Below, one piece after another: positions 1 to 6,090 of a DNA stretch of 8,697 nucleotides. A program made the position numbers and the translations under genes. The notes below the pieces were generated by a model. That model was not told the DNA's origin and searched no databases. It worked only from the letters and a program-made list of their open reading frames with translations. Source of the stretch: a bacterium (Candidatus Ratteibacteria) CG_4_9_14_3_um_filter_41_21 (GTDB taxonomy: Bacteria > Ratteibacteria > UBA8468). Positions within the stretch are counted from its first letter, which is position 1. Every line of letters starts with the position of its first letter. The stretch is taken from NCBI GenBank assembly GCA_002791075.1, contig PFWI01000094.1, forward strand, positions 1 to 8,697. The letters are read 5' to 3'.

Positions 1-803
1 TCATCGGTAAGAGGTCTAATATTACTTTTTATGCTTTCAATTAAAGTTTTAAAGCCGATGTCATATCCATCGGATGTATCTACAGTTAAGTAGCGGCTTC
101 CTTTTTCGCAATGCAGGAGAACCTGAAAATTTCCTCCGCCTTCTCCGATAAGATGCAGGGAAACTATTTTTCCGCTTTCCAGTGTAGTTGTTACCAAGCA
201 ATTCTTGTGATGAAGTTTTGCAGATATTGTTTTGACATCATAGCCGAAACCCTGGAGAAGCATTTCAACGGTATGAATTCCGTAGAAGAATACTCCGCCA
301 AACTCACTTTCAAAATCAAAAGGACCGCCTACCATTCCGGAATGAATTGCTCCCAGTTCCCCTTTGGTCTTTTTAAAGAAATTCTGAAAACTTGAGGTTT
401 TCCACACCGTGGAGGAAGAGGAAAGCCAGGTGTTGGTCTTATGAGACAGTTCAATTATTTCTTTGGCTTCTTCCAAACTACAGCTAAAAGGTTTATCAAT
501 GAAGGTTGGGATTTTATTTTCTAAAAAAAGCCGGGCATATTTGCCGTGATATTTCCCATGCCTATTCATAATAATTACCGCATCTATTTTGCCCAGCATA
601 TCCTCGGGTTTCTCCGCAAGCAAAGGGACTTTTCCTTCCTTCTGGACTTCTCTGACATGCTCTAAAGTATCCCCTTCCCCGGGATATAATGCCTCTACCA
701 CAGCGCCTTTGATATTTTGCTCAAGATTAAATCTCTGACAGGCCTGATTGACATGGGAATTCTCCGTTCCAATCACGCCAAATCTAATTTTTCTATCTTC
801 CAT
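1..803 (-). CDS. Gfo/Idh/MocA-family NAD(P)-dependent oxidoreductase, 3' end missing
   Basis: The reverse strand is open from the ATG at 803 to the window edge, giving 267 residues; the family usually has about 330-380, so the C-terminus lies outside. Seen: an N-terminal Rossmann start (KIRFGVIGTENSH, residues 5-17), a second nucleotide-fold strand ending in AVIIMNRHGKYH (75-86), the family lysine motif as FIDKPF (101-106, DKP in place of the usual EKP), and the substrate-domain stretch GGVFFYGIHTVEMLLQGFG (169-187), whose histidine H177 fits the usual GxHxxD catalytic motif. The canonical GxGxxG is modified to GxIGTENSH, which appears in some divergent subgroups. The substrate (a sugar, inositol or similar polyol) cannot be told. 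A GGAGG lies 12 nt before the start, inside the end of holA, and only 8 nt separate the genes, so it is probably the last known gene of the lptE-holA unit. Family is confident; substrate is unknown. Confidence 0.88.
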   Translation of the reverse strand, partial: MEDRKIRFGVIGTENSHVNQACQRFNLEQNIKGAVVEALYPGEGDTLEHVREVQKEGKVPLLAEKPEDMLGKIDAVIIMNRHGKYHGKYARLFLENKIPTFIDKPFSCSLEEAKEIIELSHKTNTWLSSSSTVWKTSSFQNFFKKTKGELGAIHSGMVGGPFDFESEFGGVFFYGIHTVEMLLQGFGYDVKTISAKLHHKNCLVTTTLESGKIVSLHLIGEGGGNFQVLLHCEKGSRYLTVDTSDGYDIGFKTLIESIKSNIRPLTD

Positions 804-811
804 CTTTTTTT

Positions 812-1507
812 CTATCCTCCTTTTGTTAACTTAATTAAAAGTAATTCTAAGCCAAGCCGGGGGGAGAATTTTCCTCCTTTAATCGCCAGTTCAGTTGCCC
901 GCAATTGGTTGAATTTCCTCAAAAGTTCTTGGTCAATTTCTCCCTTTAGTTTGCTCTTTTGTCTTAACCACCAGGCGAGCATCCCCAGAATTCTGGGAAA
1001 GTCTCTCTCCTTTAATAAAAGGGGGACCAGTGCCTCAAAAGCCTTGCTTAAGTTCTTTTTCCCCAGCCAAAAAGTAAGGTCAAAAGGATTTGTCTCCCCG
1101 GCAATTTGATTAATGTCTCCTTTTTTTAACCTGATGAGGTTAGCGGAAGGAAAAGATTCGTTTATTTTTCCTTTTATAAAAAGAAAAAGAGAAGTAAAAG
1201 AAGCTGGTTCGCTAAGATAAGAAAAAACTTTCTTTCTTTCCGAGATTTTTATTTTCTCTACATCCTCAACAACTATTAGTCTTTTTGCCGAGGAAAAAGG
1301 CAGGGTTTTTGCAAGGTTTAAGATGGTGGAGGTCGTGGTATTCGTTCCCGAAAAATTATGATAGTTAAAGGCGTTTTCTTTAGTAGATAAAGCGTTTTTT
1401 ACCCTTTTTAGAGCTTCCTTTATTAAAAAGTCATCGGTAGCCTGGATAATATAGAAAGGTTCAAGCTCTCCTTTCGCTATTGCGTTTAATAATTGGGAAT
1501 AGGTCAT
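812..1507 (-). CDS. holA: DNA polymerase III delta subunit, unusually short
   Basis: This is the clamp-loader delta subunit, which opens the beta sliding clamp during replication. Seen in the 231 residues: the start PFYIIQATDDFLIKEAL (17-33), matching the family's vestigial P-loop region (usually GEEEFLIEEAL); the clamp-binding-region stretch TLPFSSAKRLIVVED (68-82); and the C-terminal collar signature NPFDLTFWLGKKNLSKAFEAL...ILGMLAWWLRQ (140-182). Most HolA proteins have about 330-350 residues. The loss is in the middle: residue 128 or so (end of domain I) runs almost straight into the collar domain, so the helical lid domain of about 70-80 residues looks absent. The two halves are in one frame with no stop or shift. 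It overlaps lptE by 4 nt (ATGA), implying translational coupling; lptE-holA is a common bacterial pairing. No intact Walker A is seen, as is normal for delta. Confidence 0.85.
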   Translation of the reverse strand: MTYSQLLNAIAKGELEPFYIIQATDDFLIKEALKRVKNALSTKENAFNYHNFSGTNTTTSTILNLAKTLPFSSAKRLIVVEDVEKIKISERKKVFSYLSEPASFTSLFLFIKGKINESFPSANLIRLKKGDINQIAGETNPFDLTFWLGKKNLSKAFEALVPLLLKERDFPRILGMLAWWLRQKSKLKGEIDQELLRKFNQLRATELAIKGGKFSPRLGLELLLIKLTKGG

Positions 1508-2010
1508 TGCCAGAATTCTACGACCTTTTCTACCACCTTTTTGGCCAAATCTTCGGTAGCATCGGTTAAGGCTTCTTCTTCGGTCTTGCTGTATTTGCCG
1601 GTGATAAAATAGGTTGTTGTTCCGGTAAGGCTGGAAGTATCCCAGAGGATTTTCTCACTTCTTAAATCCTTAAGAATGAACCTTAATCTTACATAGAGCC
1701 TATATTCGATTGATTCATCAGGGTCATCTGAACTGAAAGCGATGGTGGTGCGTTCGTAATCAGTAATTCTACCTGAAAGAAGCAAATCACTGTTAATTTC
1801 TTTCTCCACTTTCAAGGAACCATCCTGAAGGAATTCTCTGATGATTTGGTTGGTGATTGCAACTTCAATACCCGGCTGATAAGTTTCATTTTTTAGAATC
1901 GGGACGGCTATTGAAGAAATATCCGGCGGCAGGTGATAGGCAATGCGATATCCGCAGGAAGAGAGTAATAACAAAAAGGTAAGAAAAAAGAGTTTCTTAA
2001 ATATATCCAT
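1504..2010 (-). CDS. lptE: LPS-assembly lipoprotein LptE
   Basis: LptE is the outer-membrane lipoprotein that plugs the LptD barrel and helps insert lipopolysaccharide in the outer leaflet. The 168-residue product starts with a charged then hydrophobic signal peptide and a lipobox LSSC with Cys19, directly followed by GYRI, the hallmark start of this family (SCGYxx). Next come IAVPILKNETYQPGIE (family: I.VPxFxN.T..PGlE), the helix AITNQIIREFLQDGSLKV, and a beta-rich end with DLLLSGRITDYERTTIAF and the alternating strand YRLYVRLRFIL. The frame is open upstream to 2067, but the ATG at 2010 puts the signal peptide at the N-terminus and has GGAAA upstream; the upstream stretch is repeat DNA. The stop overlaps the holA start by 4 nt. 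Presence of LptE implies an LPS-bearing outer membrane. Confidence 0.88.
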   Translation of the reverse strand: MDIFKKLFFLTFLLLLSSCGYRIAYHLPPDISSIAVPILKNETYQPGIEVAITNQIIREFLQDGSLKVEKEINSDLLLSGRITDYERTTIAFSSDDPDESIEYRLYVRLRFILKDLRSEKILWDTSSLTGTTTYFITGKYSKTEEEALTDATEDLAKKVVEKVVEFWQ

Positions 2011-2024
2011 AAAAATTTCCTTTT

Positions 2025-2154
2025 TTGGACGCAGATTTACGCAGATTAGAAATACAGAAATAAGCATTAAGAATTCAGAATTAAGTTACTTATTCCTTAC
2101 TACTTATTCCTTATTGCTTAATCCTGTTATTATCCTGATGTTATCCGCGTCCAA
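2025..2154 (-). repeat. MITE-like repeat, copy A (upstream of lptE)
   Basis: The spacer between the TPR gene and lptE is almost entirely one element. Its ends are an inverted repeat, TTGGACGC / GCGTCCAA (8 bp perfect, extendable with one mismatch to 12 bp). Read on the lptE sense strand, its first 25 bases (2154 down to 2130) are identical to the first 25 bases of the element at 5123-5226, and the last 22 bases differ by one base. The interior is A+T-rich and less conserved. The inner edge is 16 nt from the lptE start. No ORF lies inside it. Confidence 0.8.
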
Positions 2155-2159
2155 TTAAT

Positions 2160-3098
2160 TTATTTCAGTTTCTTGAGTTTTTCTTCGGCGGTTTTTGAAG
2201 CTGATGTTTCCGGATATAATCTGATAATTTTCTCGTAATAGATAGTAGCGGCTTTGCTTTCCCGCTTCCTTTCATAAAAGAGGCCAATTTGATAAAGTTT
2301 CTCGGCCTCTTTCTGGCGGGCATTTTCCATCAGGGCATTTATTTGCTCTTCTTTTTTGCTTTCTGAAAACGTGCTTTTGAATTCTTTACATTTCTCTATT
2401 GTTTCGGAAAGATGACTCTGGTCTTTAGTAATTCTTTGATTCTTCTTGGTAGAGAAAACAATGAGTTGATAAGAGGCTTCCTCCGCCCATTTAGTTTTGG
2501 GATAGTTATCCGCAACTTTTTCAAAAGCCTCCTTTGCTTTTTCCTCGTCGTTTTCCCGGAGATAAGATAAACCAATTTTATATTGGCTTTCAGCGGCGTA
2601 TTTACTGAATGGTTCATTTTCTACAATCTTCTCAAACAGTTCTGCTGTTTTCCGTGAACCGGTGATAGGAATTTTAGCAAACCTTTTTCTTCTTCCGTTA
2701 AAGAGAGAATTAGCAATCTCAAATTCTTTGGCTACAATTTCGTTGATGAGAGATGTTTTGGGGTAATTCTCAATCGTTTTTTGGAAGGCCCAGAATGCTT
2801 TTAAGTCGTCTCCTTTTTTAAAATAGAGTTCCCCAATGCGGTATTGGGACATCACGGCATAGGAACTAGTCGGGTAATATTCAATTAATTGTTCGTGTTT
2901 TTTAATGGCTTTGTTCAAATCGTCACTTTTAACAAAACTTTCCGCCCAATCAAATTGTTCCTTGGGAGTGTCCTTAACGCTGTATTTAGGATTAATCCAG
3001 CGATTTGTCTTTGGTGTCCAGATCCAGTAAGCGAAAAGATTTCCCGAAAAAGTGATAATGCATATCAAAACTATTAAAAAAAATTTAAAATGTCTCAT
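2160..3098 (-). CDS. Secreted TPR-repeat protein (BamD/YbgF-like)
   Basis: A 312-residue periplasmic or envelope protein. Residues 1-23 form a signal peptide (MRHFKFF, hydrophobic core, cleavage likely after LFA). The only cysteine there (C13) sits inside the hydrophobic core, so no lipobox is seen, unlike true BamD. The mature protein begins YWIWTPKTNRWINPKY, a tryptophan-rich motif, then TPR-type helical hairpins at about 46-79, 83-116, 167-200 and 264-297, with phrases such as AIKKHEQLIEYYP, AFWAFQKTIENYP, AKEAFEKVADNYP and AATIYYEKIIRLYP. The 30-residue spacing with a conserved YP is typical of the outer-membrane BamD/YfiO-YbgF group. It may help assemble outer-membrane proteins, fitting lptE next door, but no partner can be read from sequence. 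The ATG at 3098 lacks a Shine-Dalgarno; 52 nt separate it from the epimerase gene. Confidence 0.75.
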   Translation of the reverse strand: MRHFKFFLIVLICIITFSGNLFAYWIWTPKTNRWINPKYSVKDTPKEQFDWAESFVKSDDLNKAIKKHEQLIEYYPTSSYAVMSQYRIGELYFKKGDDLKAFWAFQKTIENYPKTSLINEIVAKEFEIANSLFNGRRKRFAKIPITGSRKTAELFEKIVENEPFSKYAAESQYKIGLSYLRENDEEKAKEAFEKVADNYPKTKWAEEASYQLIVFSTKKNQRITKDQSHLSETIEKCKEFKSTFSESKKEEQINALMENARQKEAEKLYQIGLFYERKRESKAATIYYEKIIRLYPETSASKTAEEKLKKLK

Positions 3099-3150
3099 CG
3101 TTATTGTAATTTATGGTTATGGTAACATATCCTTAAAATTCTTACAATGG

Positions 3151-4080
3151 CTAAGAGTTGCTCTTTAGCCAGTTGATTGTCTGCCTCATCCCTTTCTCAA
3201 AATCTACCGCAGGGGAGTAACCTAAAAATTTTTTAGATTGAGATATGTCTGCCCATGAATTTTTGATATCTCCCGGCCTTGGTTTGACGTAGATAGGTTT
3301 TATCTTTTGGTGGAGAATTTTACTCAAGGAAAGCAGAACCTCGTTAACGCTTTTTACTTTTCCTGAGGCAATATTAAAGACCTTCCCGACGGCCTCTTCC
3401 GGAGCCTCTGAAGCCAAAATAGTAGCCCTTACGGTATTTTCCACATAGGTAAAGTCTCTCTCTTGCTCTCCGTTGCCGTAGACAATGGGACTTTGATTTT
3501 TCAGGGCTGAGGTAATAAATTTAGGGATAGCGGCAGCGTATTCTCCCTGGGGATTTTGTCTTTCCCCGAAAACATTGAAGTATCGTAAAATAATAGTCTT
3601 TAGATGGTAAACACTAAAAAAGAACTGGCAATAATATTCTGCGGCTAATTTAGAAACCCCATAGGGACTGATTGGAGCAGGAGGCATATTTTCTACTTTC
3701 GGCAATTTAACATTTTCTCCATAAATTGAGGAGGAGGAGGAATAAATGAATCTCTTTATTCGGTTTTCTTTGGCGGCGATGAGAAGATTTAACGTCCCTT
3801 TGATATTTACCTCATTGGTTGGCAAAGGGTCTTTTAAGGAGCGGCTAACCGAGGGAATTGCGGCTAAATGGAAAATATAATCAATTCCCCGGCAGGCTTC
3901 CTGGACTGTTTTTAGATTGCGGATGTCTGCTTCAATCAACTCTACATCTAATCCCTTAATATTTTCCCTTTTGCCGGTGGAAAGGTCATCAATAATTTTT
4001 ACCCGACCTCTTTTTGCCAATTTTTCTACCAGGTGAGACCCGATAAAGCCCGCTCCTCCGGTAACCAAATAATTTGTCAT
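3151..4080 (-). CDS. NAD-dependent NDP-sugar 4-epimerase (extended SDR)
   Basis: An extended short-chain dehydrogenase/reductase acting on nucleotide sugars, most like UDP-glucose or UDP-N-acetylglucosamine 4-epimerases. Seen in 309 residues: the NAD-binding GGAGFIG (8-14); D31 and D32 at the end of the second strand, suiting NAD; HLAAIPSVSRSLKDP (71-85); the serine run SSSSSIYGE (114-122); the catalytic YGVSK (Y140, K144); RYFNVFGERQNPQGEYAAAIPKFI (167-190), which resembles the WbpP-type epimerases; and RDFTYVEN (208-215). Such enzymes make sugar precursors for LPS or capsule, consistent with lptE nearby. The start at 4080 gives the usual MxxxLVTGG N-terminus. An ATG at 4098 would add six residues (MLYFHL) and has AAAGG 10 nt upstream and a promoter placed to serve it, so it cannot be ruled out. 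Substrate is inferred only. Confidence 0.85.
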   Translation of the reverse strand: MTNYLVTGGAGFIGSHLVEKLAKRGRVKIIDDLSTGKRENIKGLDVELIEADIRNLKTVQEACRGIDYIFHLAAIPSVSRSLKDPLPTNEVNIKGTLNLLIAAKENRIKRFIYSSSSSIYGENVKLPKVENMPPAPISPYGVSKLAAEYYCQFFFSVYHLKTIILRYFNVFGERQNPQGEYAAAIPKFITSALKNQSPIVYGNGEQERDFTYVENTVRATILASEAPEEAVGKVFNIASGKVKSVNEVLLSLSKILHQKIKPIYVKPRPGDIKNSWADISQSKKFLGYSPAVDFEKGMRQTINWLKSNS

Positions 4081-4111
4081 TAGATGGAAGTATAGCATAA
4101 AAAAATAACCT

Positions 4112-4140
4112 TTGACAACGTAGCAATGATATGGTAATAT
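4112..4140 (+). promoter_or_regulatory. Putative sigma70 promoter for the slipin gene
   Basis: TTGACA (4112-4117), a perfect -35, then 17 nt and TAATAT (4135-4140) preceded by TGG, which provides an extended -10 (TGn). The -10 hexamer itself matches in four of six positions. Transcription would begin near 4147 and carry a leader of about 200 nt containing the palindrome at 4172-4330 before the slipin start codon. It overlaps the leftward promoter, so one polymerase could block the other. Confidence 0.5.
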
Positions 4141-4154
4141 GAACAATATGTAAA
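4126..4154 (-). promoter_or_regulatory. Putative sigma70 promoter for the epimerase gene
   Basis: On the reverse strand TTTACA (4154-4149) is followed after 17 nt by TATCAT (4131-4126). Each hexamer matches the sigma70 consensus in five of six bases. The predicted start, near 4119, would give a short leader of about 20 nt to the ATG at 4098 or 39 nt to that at 4080. It overlaps the rightward promoter. Read by eye, with no measured start site. Confidence 0.5.
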
Positions 4155-4171
4155 TTGTAAAATATTCATAT

Positions 4172-4330
4172 GATTACACAGATTAAAAAGATAGATTACA
4201 CAGATAAGATACACCCCCACCTACTTCCTCCCCCCACTGCTTCGTTTCGCGAAGCAAAACGGTGGGGGAGGATTGAGGAGAGGGGGAATCAGTGTAATCT
4301 CCGTTAGAAATCTGTGTAATCTGTGGTTAA
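4172..4330. repeat. Long imperfect palindrome with tandem GATTACACAGAT arms
   Basis: The spacer between the divergent genes is one nested inverted repeat. GATTACACAGATT (4172-4184) is the exact reverse complement of 4309-4321, and AGATTACACAGAT (4193-4205) that of 4310-4322; a further GTGTAATCT lies at 4292-4300. Inside are C-rich (about 4213-4237) and G-rich (4262-4287) arms and a central stem-loop. The right arm ends 16 nt before the slipin start codon and just ahead of its ribosome binding site. No coding potential is evident. Confidence 0.8.
4227..4271. other. Strong stem-loop at the centre of the palindrome
   Basis: Outer stem CCTCCCCCCAC (4227-4237) pairs with GTGGGGGAGG (4262-4271) with one bulged C. 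Inner stem TGCTTCG (4238-4244) pairs with CGAAGCA (4250-4256) around the loop TTTCG. Five bases (4257-4261) bulge on the right. No T-run follows on either strand, so this is not a typical intrinsic terminator. Confidence 0.7.
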
Positions 4331-4333
4331 AAA

Positions 4334-4339
4334 AGGAGG
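4334..4339 (+). promoter_or_regulatory. Ribosome binding site of the slipin gene
   Basis: AGGAGG with 7 nt to the ATG at 4347. It decides the start against the in-frame GTG at 4323, and contrasts with tyrA and the PP-loop gene, which have no clear Shine-Dalgarno. Confidence 0.8.
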
Positions 4340-4346
4340 AGACGAT

Positions 4347-5117
4347 ATGGGTGGTTTAGGAATTTTTTTGGTGGTAGTGGTGGTTATTATTCTGAGCAAT
4401 GCGGTCAGGATTGTAACTGAGTATGAAAGAGGAGTAATCTTTAGGTTGGGTCGCCTCATTGGGGCAAAAGGACCGGGGCTTTTCTTTCTTATTCCCATGG
4501 TTGACCGGATGGTAAAAGTAAGTTTGAGAACGGTTACTTTTGATGTGCAACCCCAGGAGATAATGACTAAGGACAATGTGCCGGCAAAGGTTAATGCGGT
4601 AGTCTATTTTAGGGTTCTTGACCCTTGTAAGGCAATAGTGGAGGTAGAGAATTATCAATTAGCGACAATGCAGATTGCTCAAACCACCTTACGGGGAGTT
4701 CTTGGTCAATCGGAACTTGACGATTTGCTTTCGGAAAGGGAAAAAATTAACCAGAAATTGCAGCAGATTATTGATGAGCAGACTGACCCCTGGGGGATTA
4801 AGGTGAGCGTAGTAGAGGTAAAGGAGGTAGAACTTCCCGAGACAATGAAGAGAGCAATGGCAAGGCAGGCTGAGGTAGAGAGAGAAAGAAGAGCAAAGGT
4901 TATTAATGCTGAGGGTGAATATCAGGCATCCGAGAAAATTGCTGCTGCGGCCAAAATTCTCTCCCAATTCCCGGAGGCGATGCAATTGAGATATCTGCAA
5001 ACCGCCAACGATATTGCCGCGGAGAAGAATTCTACAATTCTTTTTCCTATTCCCATTGACCTTTTGGGGGTGATAAAAAAATTGTCCAAACCTGAGGAAA
5101 AACCCAGGGAAAAATAA
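4347..5117 (+). CDS. Slipin, SPFH/stomatin-family membrane protein
   Basis: A 256-residue slipin, the prokaryotic stomatin/prohibitin relative that forms oligomeric scaffolds on the inner membrane. Seen: a single N-terminal membrane segment (GIFLVVVVVIILSNAV, about 5-20), then the SPFH domain with ERGVIFRLGRLIGAKGPGLFFLIPMVDRMVKVSLR, the signature QEIMTKDNVPAKVNAVVYFRV and NYQLATMQIAQTTLRGVLGQSELDDLLSEREKIN, and a charged helical coiled-coil stretch (about 165-205, MKRAMARQAEVERERRAKVINAEGEYQASEKI). The end FPEAMQLRYLQT is typical of slipin-2 type proteins. The ATG at 4347 has AGGAGG 7 nt upstream, the best ribosome binding site in the window; the frame is open 24 nt earlier from a GTG, which is not favoured. 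Slipins usually sit beside an NfeD-type gene; none is next to it here. Membrane quality control is a family-level guess. Confidence 0.9.
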   Translation: MGGLGIFLVVVVVIILSNAVRIVTEYERGVIFRLGRLIGAKGPGLFFLIPMVDRMVKVSLRTVTFDVQPQEIMTKDNVPAKVNAVVYFRVLDPCKAIVEVENYQLATMQIAQTTLRGVLGQSELDDLLSEREKINQKLQQIIDEQTDPWGIKVSVVEVKEVELPETMKRAMARQAEVERERRAKVINAEGEYQASEKIAAAAKILSQFPEAMQLRYLQTANDIAAEKNSTILFPIPIDLLGVIKKLSKPEEKPREK

Positions 5118-5122
5118 TAATA

Positions 5123-5226
5123 TTGGACGCGGATAACATCAGGATAAAATAGGATTAAATAAATTAATTATGAATTAAAGATCTATTTCTGTCTTTATCT
5201 GCGTTAATCTGCGGAAATCTGCGTCC
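5123..5226 (+). repeat. MITE-like repeat, copy B (upstream of tyrA)
   Basis: A second copy of the element seen at 2025-2154, inverted in the chromosome but in the same orientation relative to its downstream gene. It begins TTGGACGCGGAT, shares its first 25 bases exactly with copy A, and ends with TAATCTGCG-G-AAATCTGCGTCC, one base different from copy A. The interior is about 25 nt shorter than in copy A. It fills the 120-nt slipin-tyrA spacer, starting 5 nt after the slipin stop and ending 11 nt before the tyrA start. The right end holds tandem TCTGCG units. Confidence 0.8.
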
Positions 5227-5237
5227 TATTATTTTTT

Positions 5238-6083
5238 ATGTTCAAGAAAGTCTGCATTGTTGGGCCGGGGTTGATTGGTGGTTCTCTTGCTCTGGCCTTG
5301 AAGAAAGCGGGAATGGCGGAGACCATTGCAGGAATTGGACACCGAAGTATCTCTCTTGAAAGAGCGTTAAAATTAGGGGCAATCGATAAAGGTTTTCTTG
5401 AATTTAGAAAGGGGATAAGCCGAGCAGATCTGGTTGTTTTGGCCACCCCGGTAGCGACAATTTTGAAATATCTTGAGAAAAATTTTTCTTCTTTAGAAAA
5501 AGGTGCGCTCATTACTGATACCGGCAGCACTAAATCCGAAATTGTAAAAAAAGCAGAATTTCTTCTGCCCTCTTCGGTTTATTTTGTTGGCGGACATCCT
5601 ATTGCCGGTTCAGAGAAGAAAGGGGTAGAGGCGGCAACCCCCGGTCTTTTTAAGGGTAAAACAGTTGTTTTAACGAAGACAAAAAAAACCAACAGAAAAG
5701 CATTGCAGATGGTAAAAGAACTCTGGCAAAGTGTTGGGGCAAAAACTAAAGTTCTTTCTCCTGCCGGCCACGACCGAATCATTGCTTATCTTAGCCATCT
5801 TCCTCATTTGGCTGCCGTTGCCCTCGTAAAAGCAATAAAAGAATCATCGGAAAGAAAAAATTTTTCTTTTGCCGGATCTGGTTTTAAAGATACTACCAGA
5901 ATTGCGTCCGGCAGCCCGCAATTATGGTGCGATATTTTCAGTACCAACAGCAATGAAGTTCTTTCCGCTCTGGATGATTTTAAAAAATCCTTAAACACTA
6001 TTGAGAAGTTAATTGAGAAAAAAGATTGGAAAGAACTGAAAAATCAATTACAAAAAGTAAAGCATTTTCGCGATCGTTTGTAA
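5238..6083 (+). CDS. tyrA: Prephenate dehydrogenase
   Basis: Oxidative decarboxylation of prephenate to 4-hydroxyphenylpyruvate in tyrosine synthesis, in the cytoplasm. Seen in 281 residues: the dinucleotide-binding VCIVGPGLIGGSLALAL (G9, G11, G14); LVVLATPV (65-72); ITDTGSTK (92-99); GGHPIAGSEKKGVEAA (118-133), whose H120 matches the catalytic histidine region of TyrA; LSHLPHLAA (185-193); and GFKDTTRIASGSPQLW (215-230), with R221 in the substrate-binding position. Length fits the stand-alone TyrA dehydrogenase; there is no fused chorismate mutase or C-terminal ACT domain, so feedback by tyrosine through ACT is not expected. Whether it prefers prephenate or arogenate, NAD or NADP, is not settled. 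The start has no Shine-Dalgarno: the preceding DNA is repeat copy B and an A+T-rich stretch. Neighbours are the slipin upstream and the sulfur genes downstream. Confidence 0.92.
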   Translation: MFKKVCIVGPGLIGGSLALALKKAGMAETIAGIGHRSISLERALKLGAIDKGFLEFRKGISRADLVVLATPVATILKYLEKNFSSLEKGALITDTGSTKSEIVKKAEFLLPSSVYFVGGHPIAGSEKKGVEAATPGLFKGKTVVLTKTKKTNRKALQMVKELWQSVGAKTKVLSPAGHDRIIAYLSHLPHLAAVALVKAIKESSERKNFSFAGSGFKDTTRIASGSPQLWCDIFSTNSNEVLSALDDFKKSLNTIEKLIEKKDWKELKNQLQKVKHFRDRL

Positions 6084-6090
6084 TTCTTTT

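Noticed and set aside
111..395. 94-residue forward-strand ORF
   Set aside because: It lies antisense to the oxidoreductase, whose reverse-frame translation shows clear family motifs; the forward product has no recognisable features.
717..1109. 130-residue forward-strand ORF across the oxidoreductase-holA junction
   Set aside because: Antisense to two supported genes, with low-complexity composition and no ribosome binding site.
3153..3172. Small stem AAGAG/CTCTT at the end of the epimerase gene as a terminator
   Set aside because: Only five base pairs, it lies before the stop codon, and no T-run follows in the direction of transcription.
4211..4290. Riboswitch or tRNA-like structure in the slipin leader
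   Set aside because: The fold is a simple palindrome; no known aptamer core or cloverleaf could be matched by eye.
4304..4658. Reverse-strand ORFs of 90-100 residues over the slipin start
   Set aside because: Shadows of the slipin gene and of the palindrome; the slipin frame has an excellent ribosome binding site and family motifs.
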